Source: an uncultured Methanomassiliicoccus sp.
Lineage (GTDB): Archaea > Thermoplasmatota > Thermoplasmata > Methanomassiliicoccales > Methanomassiliicoccaceae
DNA: 64,000 bases
NCBI GenBank assembly: GCA_905202485.1
Contig: CAJKRY010000004.1
Coordinates: forward strand, 1-64,000
Reading direction: 5' to 3'
The notes beneath the pieces are model-generated. The model made no database searches. It was not told where the DNA came from and saw nothing but the letters and a program-made list of their open reading frames with translations. The translations under genes and the position numbers were made by a program. The first letter of the stretch is position 1; the number at the start of each line of letters is the position of its first letter. Positions 7,736-15,657 of the stretch are shown piece after piece.

Positions 7736-9457
7736 ATGGCTAAATATGATTTAGTATTCATTCACGCTCCCAGCGTATATGATTTCAGAAAGGAGTCTAT
7801 GTTCTATGGGCCAGTCAGCGACTTGGTTCCTTCGACTCCGGTATTTGAAATGTATCCATTTGGTTTCACCACAATGGCCGCTCACCTCAGCAAAGCAGGC
7901 TACAAGGTCAGGATCATCAACCTAGCCAGTATGATGCTGAATGATAGCAAGCTGGACGTAGAAGCATTTTTATCAAAAATTGACTCAGAAGTATTCGGCA
8001 TTGATCTTCACTGGCTGCCGCATGCGCACGGTTCTCTCGCTGTAGCGGAGATCATTAAGAAGCTGCATCCAGAATCAAAGGTTCTTTTTGGGGGATTTTC
8101 TTCTTCATATTTCCAGGAAGAGCTGATTCAGTATCCGCAGGTGGATCTGGTTCTGAGGGGAGATTCTGTAGAACAGCCGATCGTTACTCTGATGGACACT
8201 CTGAGCAAAGGTGGAGACTTGTCTAAAGTGCCTAACCTGACTTGGAAAAAGGACGGTAAAGTCACAATCAATGACATGACTTTCATTCCCGATGACTTGG
8301 ACTATCTGGACATTGATTATGCCTGGATCATCAAGTCTGTTATAAAAAACATGGATCTGGAAGGTGCTAAACCCTTCAAGGACTGGGACAGATATCCTTT
8401 GACTGTATCATTTACCGTCAGAGGCTGTTCGCACCGTTGCGCGGTGTGCGGAGGCAGTTGCGGAGCAAATAAAGTTGTTCTTTCTCGTTCCAAACCGGCA
8501 TTCAGAAGTCCAGAAAAAGTTGCAGAGGACATAAGTAACGTGGAAAACTACCTGAAGGCCCCTGTCTTCGTGGTCGGGGACCTGAGGCAGCACGGAGAAA
8601 GCTATGCCGAACGCTTTTTTAAAGAATGCAAGAGGCTCGATATCGACACTCACGTAATTCTGGAATACTTTGTACCTCCGCCAGAGTCATTTTTCAAAGC
8701 TGCAGACTCAACATTCAGCAGATACTCGATTCAGTTCTCTCCAGATTCTCATGAGGAGAATGTGCGTTATGCTCTGGGAAGAAAGTTCGACAATCATTCC
8801 ATGAATAAAAGCATAGGATTTGCTCTGCAGAACAACTGCCAGAGGTTCGATATGTTCTTTATGATTGGTCTGCCGGAACAGACGCCGGAATCGGCCATAA
8901 GTTCAGCACAGTATACCAAGGATCTGTACAACAACAACGACAATGACAATAGGCTGCACATTTATACTTCTCCTCTGGCTCCTTTCCTCGATCCTGGAAG
9001 CTTTGCCTTTGAGGAACCTGAAAAATACGGCTACAAACTGTTAGCTCACACTCTTGAGGAACACAGAGTCCGACTTACTAATCCCAGCTGGAAAGATGTC
9101 TTGTCATATGAAACAAAGTGGATGACGCGTGATCAGATTGCCCAGACCTCATACGACGCTGCGGATCTGCTCAGCAAGGTGAGATTGGATGTAGGGCACA
9201 TTGATCAGCAAGAATATGACGAAATTACCTCTAGATCCAAAGAGGCCAGAGCACTGCTGGTTGAAGTAGAAAACGCTACGAAGCTGTCGAATCTGGAAGA
9301 GCGCAGAGCTGCTTTAGACTCACTCAGAGACAGAGGAATGGAACTTATGGAATCAACCATCTGTCAGAAAAGAGAACTAGAATGGGACAGCCAGAGCGTG
9401 TTCCGCAGTGCGCCCAGAGTAGTCAAAGGTTTGATATTTAAAAAGAAAAAGAAGTAA
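7736..9457 (+). CDS. B12-binding/radical SAM protein, Ta0216-like family
   Basis: A 573-residue protein with an N-terminal cobalamin-binding-like Rossmann domain (about residues 1-150, with FGFTTMAAHLSKAGY and LFGGFSSSYF) followed by a radical SAM domain whose cluster motif is GCSHRCAVCGG (CxxxCxxC) near residue 230. The C-terminal 120 residues are charged and helical and end in a lysine run. It resembles the archaeal Ta0216 group of unknown function. I chose ATG 7736 because CTGGGGGTTGG lies 10-20 bases upstream; the 19 residues encoded before it look non-native. It is transcribed alone, convergent with proC with only four bases between stops. The substrate cannot be predicted. Confidence 0.85.
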   Translation: MAKYDLVFIHAPSVYDFRKESMFYGPVSDLVPSTPVFEMYPFGFTTMAAHLSKAGYKVRIINLASMMLNDSKLDVEAFLSKIDSEVFGIDLHWLPHAHGSLAVAEIIKKLHPESKVLFGGFSSSYFQEELIQYPQVDLVLRGDSVEQPIVTLMDTLSKGGDLSKVPNLTWKKDGKVTINDMTFIPDDLDYLDIDYAWIIKSVIKNMDLEGAKPFKDWDRYPLTVSFTVRGCSHRCAVCGGSCGANKVVLSRSKPAFRSPEKVAEDISNVENYLKAPVFVVGDLRQHGESYAERFFKECKRLDIDTHVILEYFVPPPESFFKAADSTFSRYSIQFSPDSHEENVRYALGRKFDNHSMNKSIGFALQNNCQRFDMFFMIGLPEQTPESAISSAQYTKDLYNNNDNDNRLHIYTSPLAPFLDPGSFAFEEPEKYGYKLLAHTLEEHRVRLTNPSWKDVLSYETKWMTRDQIAQTSYDAADLLSKVRLDVGHIDQQEYDEITSRSKEARALLVEVENATKLSNLEERRAALDSLRDRGMELMESTICQKRELEWDSQSVFRSAPRVVKGLIFKKKKK

Positions 9458-9461
9458 GGGC

Positions 9462-10271
9462 TTAGTTTCTGCCCAGCTCCTTGGATCTCTCAGTTGCTGC
9501 CAGGACCGCATCGATAAATGCTCCTCTCACAGCTGAATTTTCAAGGACGCGCATACCTTCAATGGTTGTTCCAGCGGGAGAAGTGACCATATCCTTTGCC
9601 TGGCCGGGATGCATCTTTGTTTCCAGTATTGTTTTTGCAGCACCTAGGACAGTCTGTGCAGCCAATGCAGTCGAGACATCTCTGGGCAGACCGGCCATTA
9701 CTCCTCCGTCAGACAGGGCCTCGATCACAAGGTAGATGTAAGCTGGACCGGAACCGCTCAGGCCTGTAACAGCATCAAGCTGCTTTTCTTCCATCGGGTA
9801 AGCGATTCCTACAGCTTCCAGCATTTTCTGCACTAATGCTTTGTCGTTATCAGTTGCATATTTTCCCAGAGCAAAGGCGGATGCAGAGGCGCTGACTAAG
9901 CAAGGCTGGTTAGGCATGACCCTTATGACCCTGACACCTTCGTTTAGATGAGACTCAATCGAAGATATCTTCACACCAGCTGCTATGGAAACTACCAAAT
10001 GATCTTTTGTAAGATTGGGCTTCAGTTCATCTAATACTGTAGCAACAACATTGGGTTTTACTGCTAGTACAATTACTTTAGCTTCTTTCACAACGTCTTT
10101 GTTGTTAGCTGTTACCTCTACTCCTAGATTCTTTGTTATGTACTCTCTCCTAGGAGCAAACACTTCGCTGGCGATAAGCTCTTCTTTAGTCGTAAGCTGT
10201 CCGTTGATCAATCCTTTCATCAATGCCTCGGCCATGTTGCCTGCACCAATAAATCCAAATTTTTTACTCAT
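9462..10271 (-). CDS. proC: Pyrroline-5-carboxylate reductase
   Basis: Reduces 1-pyrroline-5-carboxylate to proline with NAD(P)H. The 269-residue protein has the N-terminal nucleotide-binding loop GFIGAGNMAEAL (residues 5-16), the VIRVMPNQPCLV motif, and the C-terminal family signature from VTGLSGSGPAYIYL through SPAGTTIEGMRVLE. I chose ATG 10271, with GGTG about eight bases upstream; a longer in-frame start at 10295 is possible. It is a single gene divergent from the fpo operon. Confidence 0.95.
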   Translation of the reverse strand: MSKKFGFIGAGNMAEALMKGLINGQLTTKEELIASEVFAPRREYITKNLGVEVTANNKDVVKEAKVIVLAVKPNVVATVLDELKPNLTKDHLVVSIAAGVKISSIESHLNEGVRVIRVMPNQPCLVSASASAFALGKYATDNDKALVQKMLEAVGIAYPMEEKQLDAVTGLSGSGPAYIYLVIEALSDGGVMAGLPRDVSTALAAQTVLGAAKTILETKMHPGQAKDMVTSPAGTTIEGMRVLENSAVRGAFIDAVLAATERSKELGRN

Positions 10272-10456
10272 AATATACACCGTTAATCGTTTCAAATCAA
10301 TGTGAGCTAAATGCCTAACTGCTCAAATGATTCTTGAATCTTCCCTTTGATTCTTACAGCCTTTGTATTATATACTCTTAAGATCTTGGTGATAAACGAT
10401 GGTTTAACGCTTGCTACATCGCTGACGCTGGCTGTTAAATTATTGCTTCGACAATG

Positions 10457-10465
10457 TATTTATAG
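10457..10465 (+). promoter_or_regulatory. TATA box of the fpo operon; leaderless start
   Basis: TATTTATAG is centred about 26 bases before the fpoA ATG at 10487, the usual TATA-to-initiation distance in archaea, and no Shine-Dalgarno sequence precedes that ATG. The operon mRNA therefore probably begins at or within a few bases of the start codon. Confidence 0.55.
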
Positions 10466-10486
10466 AGGCATCTTATTGTCCATCCA

Positions 10487-10846
10487 ATGCTCTGGGATAC
10501 CTATTTGCCGGTCGCAATCTTTACAGTGGTTGCGTTGGGATTTCCGATATTGGCATTCTACGTCTCAAGGTTTTTCCGTCCTACTCGAGTGACGCCCCTT
10601 AAGCGTGAGACATATGAATGCGGTGAGGTTCCAATCGGTGGTGCACAGATCCAGTTCCATTTTCAATTCTATATGTTTGCAATTATTTTCGTCGTTTTCG
10701 ATGTAGTTACAATCTTTTTGATGATCTGGGCACTCTCGTTTGATTATCTCATGTTCGATGCTAAATTAATGATGTTGGCGTTCTTTGCACTGCTTTTAGT
10801 TGGTGTATATTACGCCCTCAAGAAGGAGGAGAAGCTATGGATTTGA
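10487..10846 (+). CDS. fpoA: Fpo complex I subunit A (NuoA-like)
   Basis: A membrane subunit of the proton-pumping F420H2 dehydrogenase-like complex. The 119-residue protein has three hydrophobic helices and the NuoA signature LKRETYECGEVPIGGAQIQF around residues 37-56, with a conserved Glu/Asp in the loop and FVVFDVVTIFL in helix 2. First gene of a continuous 13-gene operon. The C-terminus overlaps fpoB by ten bases. Confidence 0.95.
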   Translation: MLWDTYLPVAIFTVVALGFPILAFYVSRFFRPTRVTPLKRETYECGEVPIGGAQIQFHFQFYMFAIIFVVFDVVTIFLMIWALSFDYLMFDAKLMMLAFFALLLVGVYYALKKEEKLWI

Positions 10847-11400
10847 GTCTATTTCCAAATGCCATTGCCATGACCGTTGACGAGTTTAAGTCTTGGTCTC
10901 ATGAGGTCGTCGATGAACTCGGCAGATCCAGTGGGATAAAGAGGCTTGTCGATAAGGCAACAGCTCCAATCTGGAGTTGGGCACAGAGAAACTCTCTGCA
11001 CCCTCTGCACTTTGGTATTGCATGCTGCGCTCTGGAGATGGCTGCTGCGTCTGCCCCTAGATTCGATGCCGAGAGGGTCGGTGTTGTGTATCGTTCTTCA
11101 CCAAGACAGACGGATGTTCTTCTGGTGAATGGATGGGTAACAAAAAAACTCCGTCCCGCCCTTCGTCGTCTCTATGAGGAAATACCCGATCCAAAATGGG
11201 TCGTGGCTATGGGAGAATGCGCAATTTCAGGTGGACCCTGGTATGATTCATACAATGTTGTGCAGGGTGTCGACACGTTTATTCCAGTCGACATTTACAT
11301 CCCCGGATGCCCCTCTAGGCCGGAAGCCATGATTGATGGTTTCCTGAAGCTGCAAGAGAAGATCAAGGTAGAACAGCAAGGTACTTTTTTGGATGACTGA
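10837..11400 (+). CDS. fpoB: Fpo complex I subunit B (NuoB-like, N2 cluster)
   Basis: A peripheral connector subunit carrying the terminal [4Fe-4S] cluster N2 that passes electrons to the quinone or methanophenazine site. The 187-residue protein has the tandem cysteines in HFGIACCALEM (near residue 60), MGECAISGGPWYDSYN, and the last ligand in VYIPGCPSRPEA-type sequence (DIYIPGCPSRPEAMIDG). Length is normal. It overlaps fpoA, and AGGAGGAG at about 10825 is its ribosome site. Confidence 0.95.
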   Translation: MDLSLFPNAIAMTVDEFKSWSHEVVDELGRSSGIKRLVDKATAPIWSWAQRNSLHPLHFGIACCALEMAAASAPRFDAERVGVVYRSSPRQTDVLLVNGWVTKKLRPALRRLYEEIPDPKWVVAMGECAISGGPWYDSYNVVQGVDTFIPVDIYIPGCPSRPEAMIDGFLKLQEKIKVEQQGTFLDD

Positions 11401-11411
11401 GGTGAATATAA

Positions 11412-11873
11412 TTGGCTGATGCGTTTACAATTGATCATGTCAAGGAAAAAATCACTTCAGAATTTTCATCAGATGAAGTAAAAATCCTTGATAGGAATAA
11501 ACCCCGCAGAATATATTCTACTGCGGACAAAGACTCAATTCTAAAACTCTGCACGTTCCTTAGGGACGAGCTTAATTTTGAACATTGCTCATGTGTATCT
11601 GGAGTAGATCGCATAGATCGCTTCCAGGTAGTATACCATATCACTTCATACGTCAATAAAATCACGATCGAAATCGTCGTTGATTTGCCTCATGACAACC
11701 CAGAAGTGGATTCCATCACACCTTTGTGGGGCGGAGCCAACTGGCATGAGAGAGAAGCCTATGATATGTTTGGTATAATTTTCAAGAATCATCCAAAGCT
11801 TGAGAGGATTCTACTGGATGAGGATGTTCAGTTCTTCCCGATGAGGAAGGATTTCAAGAGTGGAGGTCTCTGA
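11412..11873 (+). CDS. fpoC: Fpo complex I subunit C (NuoC-like)
   Basis: A structural connector subunit of 153 residues, separate from FpoD (not a NuoCD fusion). The family signature is near the C-terminus: TPLWGGANWHEREAYDMFGI followed by HPKLERILL. I chose TTG 11412, with GAGGTGAA about six bases upstream. It is followed one base after its stop by the fpoD ATG. Confidence 0.92.
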   Translation: MADAFTIDHVKEKITSEFSSDEVKILDRNKPRRIYSTADKDSILKLCTFLRDELNFEHCSCVSGVDRIDRFQVVYHITSYVNKITIEIVVDLPHDNPEVDSITPLWGGANWHEREAYDMFGIIFKNHPKLERILLDEDVQFFPMRKDFKSGGL

Positions 11874-11874
11874 A

Positions 11875-12957
11875 ATGGCAAAGATGTGGATTAACATGGG
11901 TCCTCAGCACCCTATGACACACGGTCTCTGGAATCTTCGTATCGAAGTAGACGGAGAGACTGTTACAAACTCTGAGCCAGTCATTGGATATCTTCACCGC
12001 GGGTGGGAAAAGATGGTGGAAGACAGAACCTATCCCCAGATTATCCCTATGGCCGACAGACTTTGCTATGGTTCATCATACACATGGAGCCACGTCTACT
12101 GCCTGGCAGTGGAAGATCTCATGGAATTAGAAGTTCCTGAGCGTGCTAAATATATCCGTGTTATTGCTGACGAACTGCAGAGGATAGCCTCGCACTTGAT
12201 GTGGCTGGCTGCTATCGGTCCAGACCTTGGTAACCTGACTATTTTCTTGTATGCAATGAGGGAGAGAGAACTGTTCATGGATCTTTTCCAGTCATTGTGC
12301 GGTGCGAGGATGACATATAACTATACTCGTATCGGCGGTGTTAGAAATGATACAACTCCTGAATGGGAAAGAGATCTTGTTAGAACGCTAGACTTTTTTG
12401 AAAAGCGTATGGTTGAATACGAAGACCTTGTCGATCGTAACATCGTTTTTAGAATGAGGATGGAAGGTCTAGCTCCCCTCTCTGCAGCAGATGCTATTAA
12501 CCTCGGAGTTACAGGACCAAGCCTGCGTGGAAGCGGTGTGGACTTTGATGTCCGCCAAGATGATCCATATGAAGTCTATGAAAACTTAGACTGGCATTCC
12601 TGCGTACAGCCTGACTGTGATGTTTACGCAAGATACAGGGTTAGAATGGATGAAATGAGAATGTCCGTCCAGATTATTCGCGACGCTCTCAAGAAGATGC
12701 CAAAAGGCCCTGTCAGAGTAAAGCCGCCGCGCTATGCTCCTGAAGGCACAGGCATGGCTAGGATGGAAGACCCTCGTGGAGAGAGTCTGATGTACGTTAT
12801 CGGTGATGGAACAGAGAAGCCGTTCAGACTGAAAGTAAGGAGTCCCTTCTTCGTCACGCTTTCTGCCGCACCTGTCATGGTTAACGGATGCAAGGTAGCA
12901 GATGTCCCATCCATCATGGGTATGATTGATGTCTGTATGGGTGAGACGGACAGGTGA
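11875..12957 (+). CDS. fpoD: Fpo complex I subunit D (NuoD-like)
   Basis: The 49-kDa-type connector subunit that forms the electron-acceptor pocket with FpoB; 360 residues from ATG 11875. The N-terminal MGPQHPMTHGLW corresponds to the quinone-pocket loop GPQHPSTHG, with Met in place of Ser. Other marks are IGYLHRGWEKM, RIGGVRNDTT, and the C-terminal IMGMIDVCMGETDR. GGAGGT at 11862-11867 supports ATG 11875 rather than the upstream in-frame GTG, which is part of that ribosome site. Confidence 0.95.
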   Translation: MAKMWINMGPQHPMTHGLWNLRIEVDGETVTNSEPVIGYLHRGWEKMVEDRTYPQIIPMADRLCYGSSYTWSHVYCLAVEDLMELEVPERAKYIRVIADELQRIASHLMWLAAIGPDLGNLTIFLYAMRERELFMDLFQSLCGARMTYNYTRIGGVRNDTTPEWERDLVRTLDFFEKRMVEYEDLVDRNIVFRMRMEGLAPLSAADAINLGVTGPSLRGSGVDFDVRQDDPYEVYENLDWHSCVQPDCDVYARYRVRMDEMRMSVQIIRDALKKMPKGPVRVKPPRYAPEGTGMARMEDPRGESLMYVIGDGTEKPFRLKVRSPFFVTLSAAPVMVNGCKVADVPSIMGMIDVCMGETDR

Positions 12958-12962
12958 TTTAG

Positions 12963-14060
12963 ATGAGCAGTGTATCTATTGACTTATGGGGCGGAATGGA
13001 TGCCTTAACTAACTGGTTGATGGATGACGTTTTAGGCGCATTCTTCAATTGGCTGGGTCTTCATGGATTCGCCGACTTCCTGATGAGCGACACCTTGGGA
13101 ACAGTAATCATGCTGTTGCTCATTGGTATCTTCGTCTTCATTGTCGGATTCCTTGTGGATATCACAATGATTTGGCAAGAACGTAAGATGCTAGGAAGGC
13201 TGATGGACCGTAGAGGTACAATGGTCGGTCCGTTGGGTTATTTCCAAAACATCGCTGATGGTTTGAAGACCTTCTTAAAAGAGACAATCATTCCTGAAAA
13301 CGCTGATGAAGGTGTTTTCAACTTAGTGCCTGTTCTTTACATTGGAACATCTGTACTTTTGCTAGGTACTCTTCCACTGAGTACTCAGTGGTATATGTCC
13401 AATTCAGAGCTAGGTGTGCTTCTGACTTTTGCAATCTTCTGTATTGCACCGTTCGTTATTCTGCTTGGTGGGTGGGCGTCAAACAACAAGTATACTCTCA
13501 TCGGTGGAATGCGTGCAGCCGCACAGATTATTTCTTATGAAATTCCGTTGTTCTTGGCTGTAGTATCGGTTATTATTCTGACTGGAAGCATGAACTACGG
13601 CGACATTGTAACCTGGCAACAGGAAAATATGTGGCTAGGAATACCGTTGATCATCGGTTTCATAGTATTCTTCATAGGAATTACTGCTGAAGCGGAAAGG
13701 GTTCCTTTCGATCTTCCTGAAGCAGAAGCAGAACTTGTAGAAGGATGGGGTACAGAATACGGTGGTTTCAGATTTGGTTTGATGATGCTTACTGATTACT
13801 TCCGCGGTTATGCCGGTTGTGCAGTAGTTGCTTTATTATTCCTTGGTGGCTGGGACGGACCATTCCCCAGCATCATACCAGAAGAAGTATGGTTCTTACT
13901 CAAAGCATTCATCGTGTTTGCCGTTATGATCTGGGTAAGAGGTGCTCTGCCTCGTGTCAGGACCGATCAGATCCTGAGCATCGGGTGGAAGAGATTGTTA
14001 CCTCTGGCTGCAATCAACGTGTTCATTGCAATTGCATTAAAAGCTGTGGGAGTGTTCTAA
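12963..14060 (+). CDS. fpoH: Fpo complex I subunit H (NuoH-like)
   Basis: A membrane subunit at the junction of peripheral and membrane arms; 365 residues with about eight helices. Signatures are ERKMLGRLMDRRG, the GPLGYFQNIADGLKTFLKE loop, and AEAERVPFDLPEAEAELVEG, which carries the acidic residues thought to couple quinone reduction to proton movement. An N-terminal segment of about 40 residues precedes the first helix. It lies five bases after fpoD. Confidence 0.95.
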   Translation: MSSVSIDLWGGMDALTNWLMDDVLGAFFNWLGLHGFADFLMSDTLGTVIMLLLIGIFVFIVGFLVDITMIWQERKMLGRLMDRRGTMVGPLGYFQNIADGLKTFLKETIIPENADEGVFNLVPVLYIGTSVLLLGTLPLSTQWYMSNSELGVLLTFAIFCIAPFVILLGGWASNNKYTLIGGMRAAAQIISYEIPLFLAVVSVIILTGSMNYGDIVTWQQENMWLGIPLIIGFIVFFIGITAEAERVPFDLPEAEAELVEGWGTEYGGFRFGLMMLTDYFRGYAGCAVVALLFLGGWDGPFPSIIPEEVWFLLKAFIVFAVMIWVRGALPRVRTDQILSIGWKRLLPLAAINVFIAIALKAVGVF

Positions 14061-14061
14061 A

Positions 14062-14820
14062 ATGGCTGAAGCAATAAGATCCAATAAGCAGAGGTCCAAA
14101 GAGCTAGGCCTGACTGGTTTCCTCCTGAAGCCTCTTGCCCTTACTCTAAAACAAACACTCAAATCTACAATCCACAAGCCGACCACTGTCCTGTATCCAT
14201 GGGAGAAGTTGGTTCTACCCGATGTATACCGTGGCCGTCCAGGACTCAGATTTGATAAGTGTATCGGTTGCGGCGTATGCATGCGCATATGCCCTAACAG
14301 GTGCATTGATATGATGGAAGTCGACGATCTTCCCAAAGAAGGCGTTGAGACTCCTAAGAAGGTAAAGAGGCCGAGAGTAAATGTCGGTCGCTGCATGATG
14401 TGCGGTTACTGTGCGGAATATTGTCCTACAGACGCCATGATTGTCACGCCCGAATACGAATTAGCCTCGTTTACACGTGGAGCATTAATTTACGATCCTT
14501 ATCAGTTGCAATATGACGGAGTGCCAGGAAATGAAGTTCATATTCTGGAAGTATTGCCAGCAGAACTTCATACCGGAGCGGCTCCCAGACCTGCATTGGA
14601 TAATAAGGATCTGCCATCTCTAGAAGACAGCAAGTGCATTGGATGCACAAAATGTGCAAAAGCCTGCCCTGTAGACGCTGTTAAAATGAAAGAGATGGGC
14701 GTGAATGAAAAAGGCCGTCCGATTAAGAGGCCTGTTTTCGATAATAATAAGTGCGTATCTTGTGAAAACTGCGTAGAAGTTTGCCCCAAGAATGCGCTCT
14801 GTATGAAGGAGGTGCAGTAA
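14062..14820 (+). CDS. fpoI: Extended Fpo complex I subunit I with four [4Fe-4S] motifs
   Basis: A NuoI-like iron-sulfur subunit, unusually long at 252 residues. Residues 1-130 are the normal subunit, with cluster motifs C67/C70/C73/C77 and C111/C114/C117/C121. A C-terminal extension of about 70 residues after a linker adds a second two-cluster ferredoxin domain: C192/C195/C198/C202 and C231/C234/C237/C241. The extra domain may receive electrons directly from a soluble donor, since the input subunit FpoF is absent from the operon. It starts one base after the fpoH stop and shares the final A of its TAA with the fpoJ1 ATG. Family is certain; the role of the extension is inferred. Confidence 0.93.
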   Translation: MAEAIRSNKQRSKELGLTGFLLKPLALTLKQTLKSTIHKPTTVLYPWEKLVLPDVYRGRPGLRFDKCIGCGVCMRICPNRCIDMMEVDDLPKEGVETPKKVKRPRVNVGRCMMCGYCAEYCPTDAMIVTPEYELASFTRGALIYDPYQLQYDGVPGNEVHILEVLPAELHTGAAPRPALDNKDLPSLEDSKCIGCTKCAKACPVDAVKMKEMGVNEKGRPIKRPVFDNNKCVSCENCVEVCPKNALCMKEVQ

Positions 14821-15113
14821 TGGCCTGGGAGATTCTAGGAGCATCCATAGGCTGGGACGAATTCTTCTTCCTATTCTTTGCTATAGTGACAATCGCTGGA
14901 GCAATACTTGTGTTGTATTCCAAAGAAATTGTGCGTAGCGTTATGTGGCTCGCTTTGGCGTTCATGGGCGTAGCGTTTACTTACATATTCTTAGGAGCTG
15001 AATTCCTTGCGTTGATTCAGATCTTGATTTATGTCGGAGCAGTTTCAGTTCTGATGCTGTTCGGTATCATGCTGACAAAGCGCAAACTGTTGGGTGGTGA
15101 TCGCGATGAATAA
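14820..15113 (+). CDS. fpoJ: Fpo complex I subunit J, N-terminal half
   Basis: A 97-residue membrane protein with three helices matching the N-terminal part of NuoJ: VLYSKEIVRSVMWLALAFMG and ALIQILIYVGAVSVLMLFGI. AAGGAGGTG at 14806-14814 supports ATG 14820, which overlaps the fpoI stop (TAATG). The C-terminal helices are encoded by the next gene. A split FpoJ is also reported for Methanosarcina, so this is probably the normal state rather than a frameshift. Confidence 0.9.
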   Translation: MAWEILGASIGWDEFFFLFFAIVTIAGAILVLYSKEIVRSVMWLALAFMGVAFTYIFLGAEFLALIQILIYVGAVSVLMLFGIMLTKRKLLGGDRDE

Positions 15114-15357
15114 GCGTATAGTATACTCAGTCGTGATGGTCCTCGTCGGAATACTGTTCTTATCAGTACTGCTGTGGCCTATCTTGACAGGCGATCTCTC
15201 AACAGGATACACTCAGCAGAATACTGACACATACGAGCTTGGTAAACTGATGTTTGATAACTATGGACTAGCTCTGATCGGAGTAGGAATTGTATTATTC
15301 GTCTCTATGCTTGGAGGCGTATATCTTGCAAAAGAAGAGGAGGAGGATAAGGAATGA
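15106..15357 (+). CDS. fpoJ: Fpo complex I subunit J, C-terminal half
   Basis: An 83-residue protein with two hydrophobic helices separated by a polar loop containing NTDTYELGKLMFDNYGLALI, which matches the C-terminal half of NuoJ (the ...GxxLf..Y.l.fe...l pattern). I chose ATG 15106, overlapping the end of the first half by eight bases in a different frame. An acidic tail (KEEEEDKE) ends the protein. The two halves together equal one NuoJ. Confidence 0.88.
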   Translation: MNKRIVYSVVMVLVGILFLSVLLWPILTGDLSTGYTQQNTDTYELGKLMFDNYGLALIGVGIVLFVSMLGGVYLAKEEEEDKE

Positions 15358-15656
15358 TTCCGTTAGAATGGTTCCTCTGTCTTTCAGCAATTCTCTTCGT
15401 AATTGGGGCAGTAGGAGTCCTCACAAAAAGAAATGCAATCATCGTACTGATGTGTGTTGAGCTTATGTTAAATGCAGCCAACATAAACTTTGTCGCATTC
15501 TCTTCATACACTGGAGGATTGACAGGACAGGTGTTTGCAGTATTTGCTATTGCTATAGCTGCAGCTGAAGTAGCCGTAGGTCTTGCTATCGTAATGACCT
15601 TGTACAAAGCCAGGGACACCGTCAACGTTGACGAAGTCAAACTCTTGAGGTGGTAA
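15354..15656 (+). CDS. fpoK: Fpo complex I subunit K (NuoK-like)
   Basis: A 100-residue, three-helix membrane subunit of the antiporter-like module. NuoK signature ALTKRNAIIVLMCVELMLNA-like region (residues 20-42), with the conserved glutamate in CVELMLNAANINF, and a second glutamate in AAAEVAVGLAIV. ATG overlaps the previous TGA (ATGA), indicating coupled translation. Confidence 0.95.
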   Translation: MIPLEWFLCLSAILFVIGAVGVLTKRNAIIVLMCVELMLNAANINFVAFSSYTGGLTGQVFAVFAIAIAAAEVAVGLAIVMTLYKARDTVNVDEVKLLRW

Positions 15657-15657
15657 A

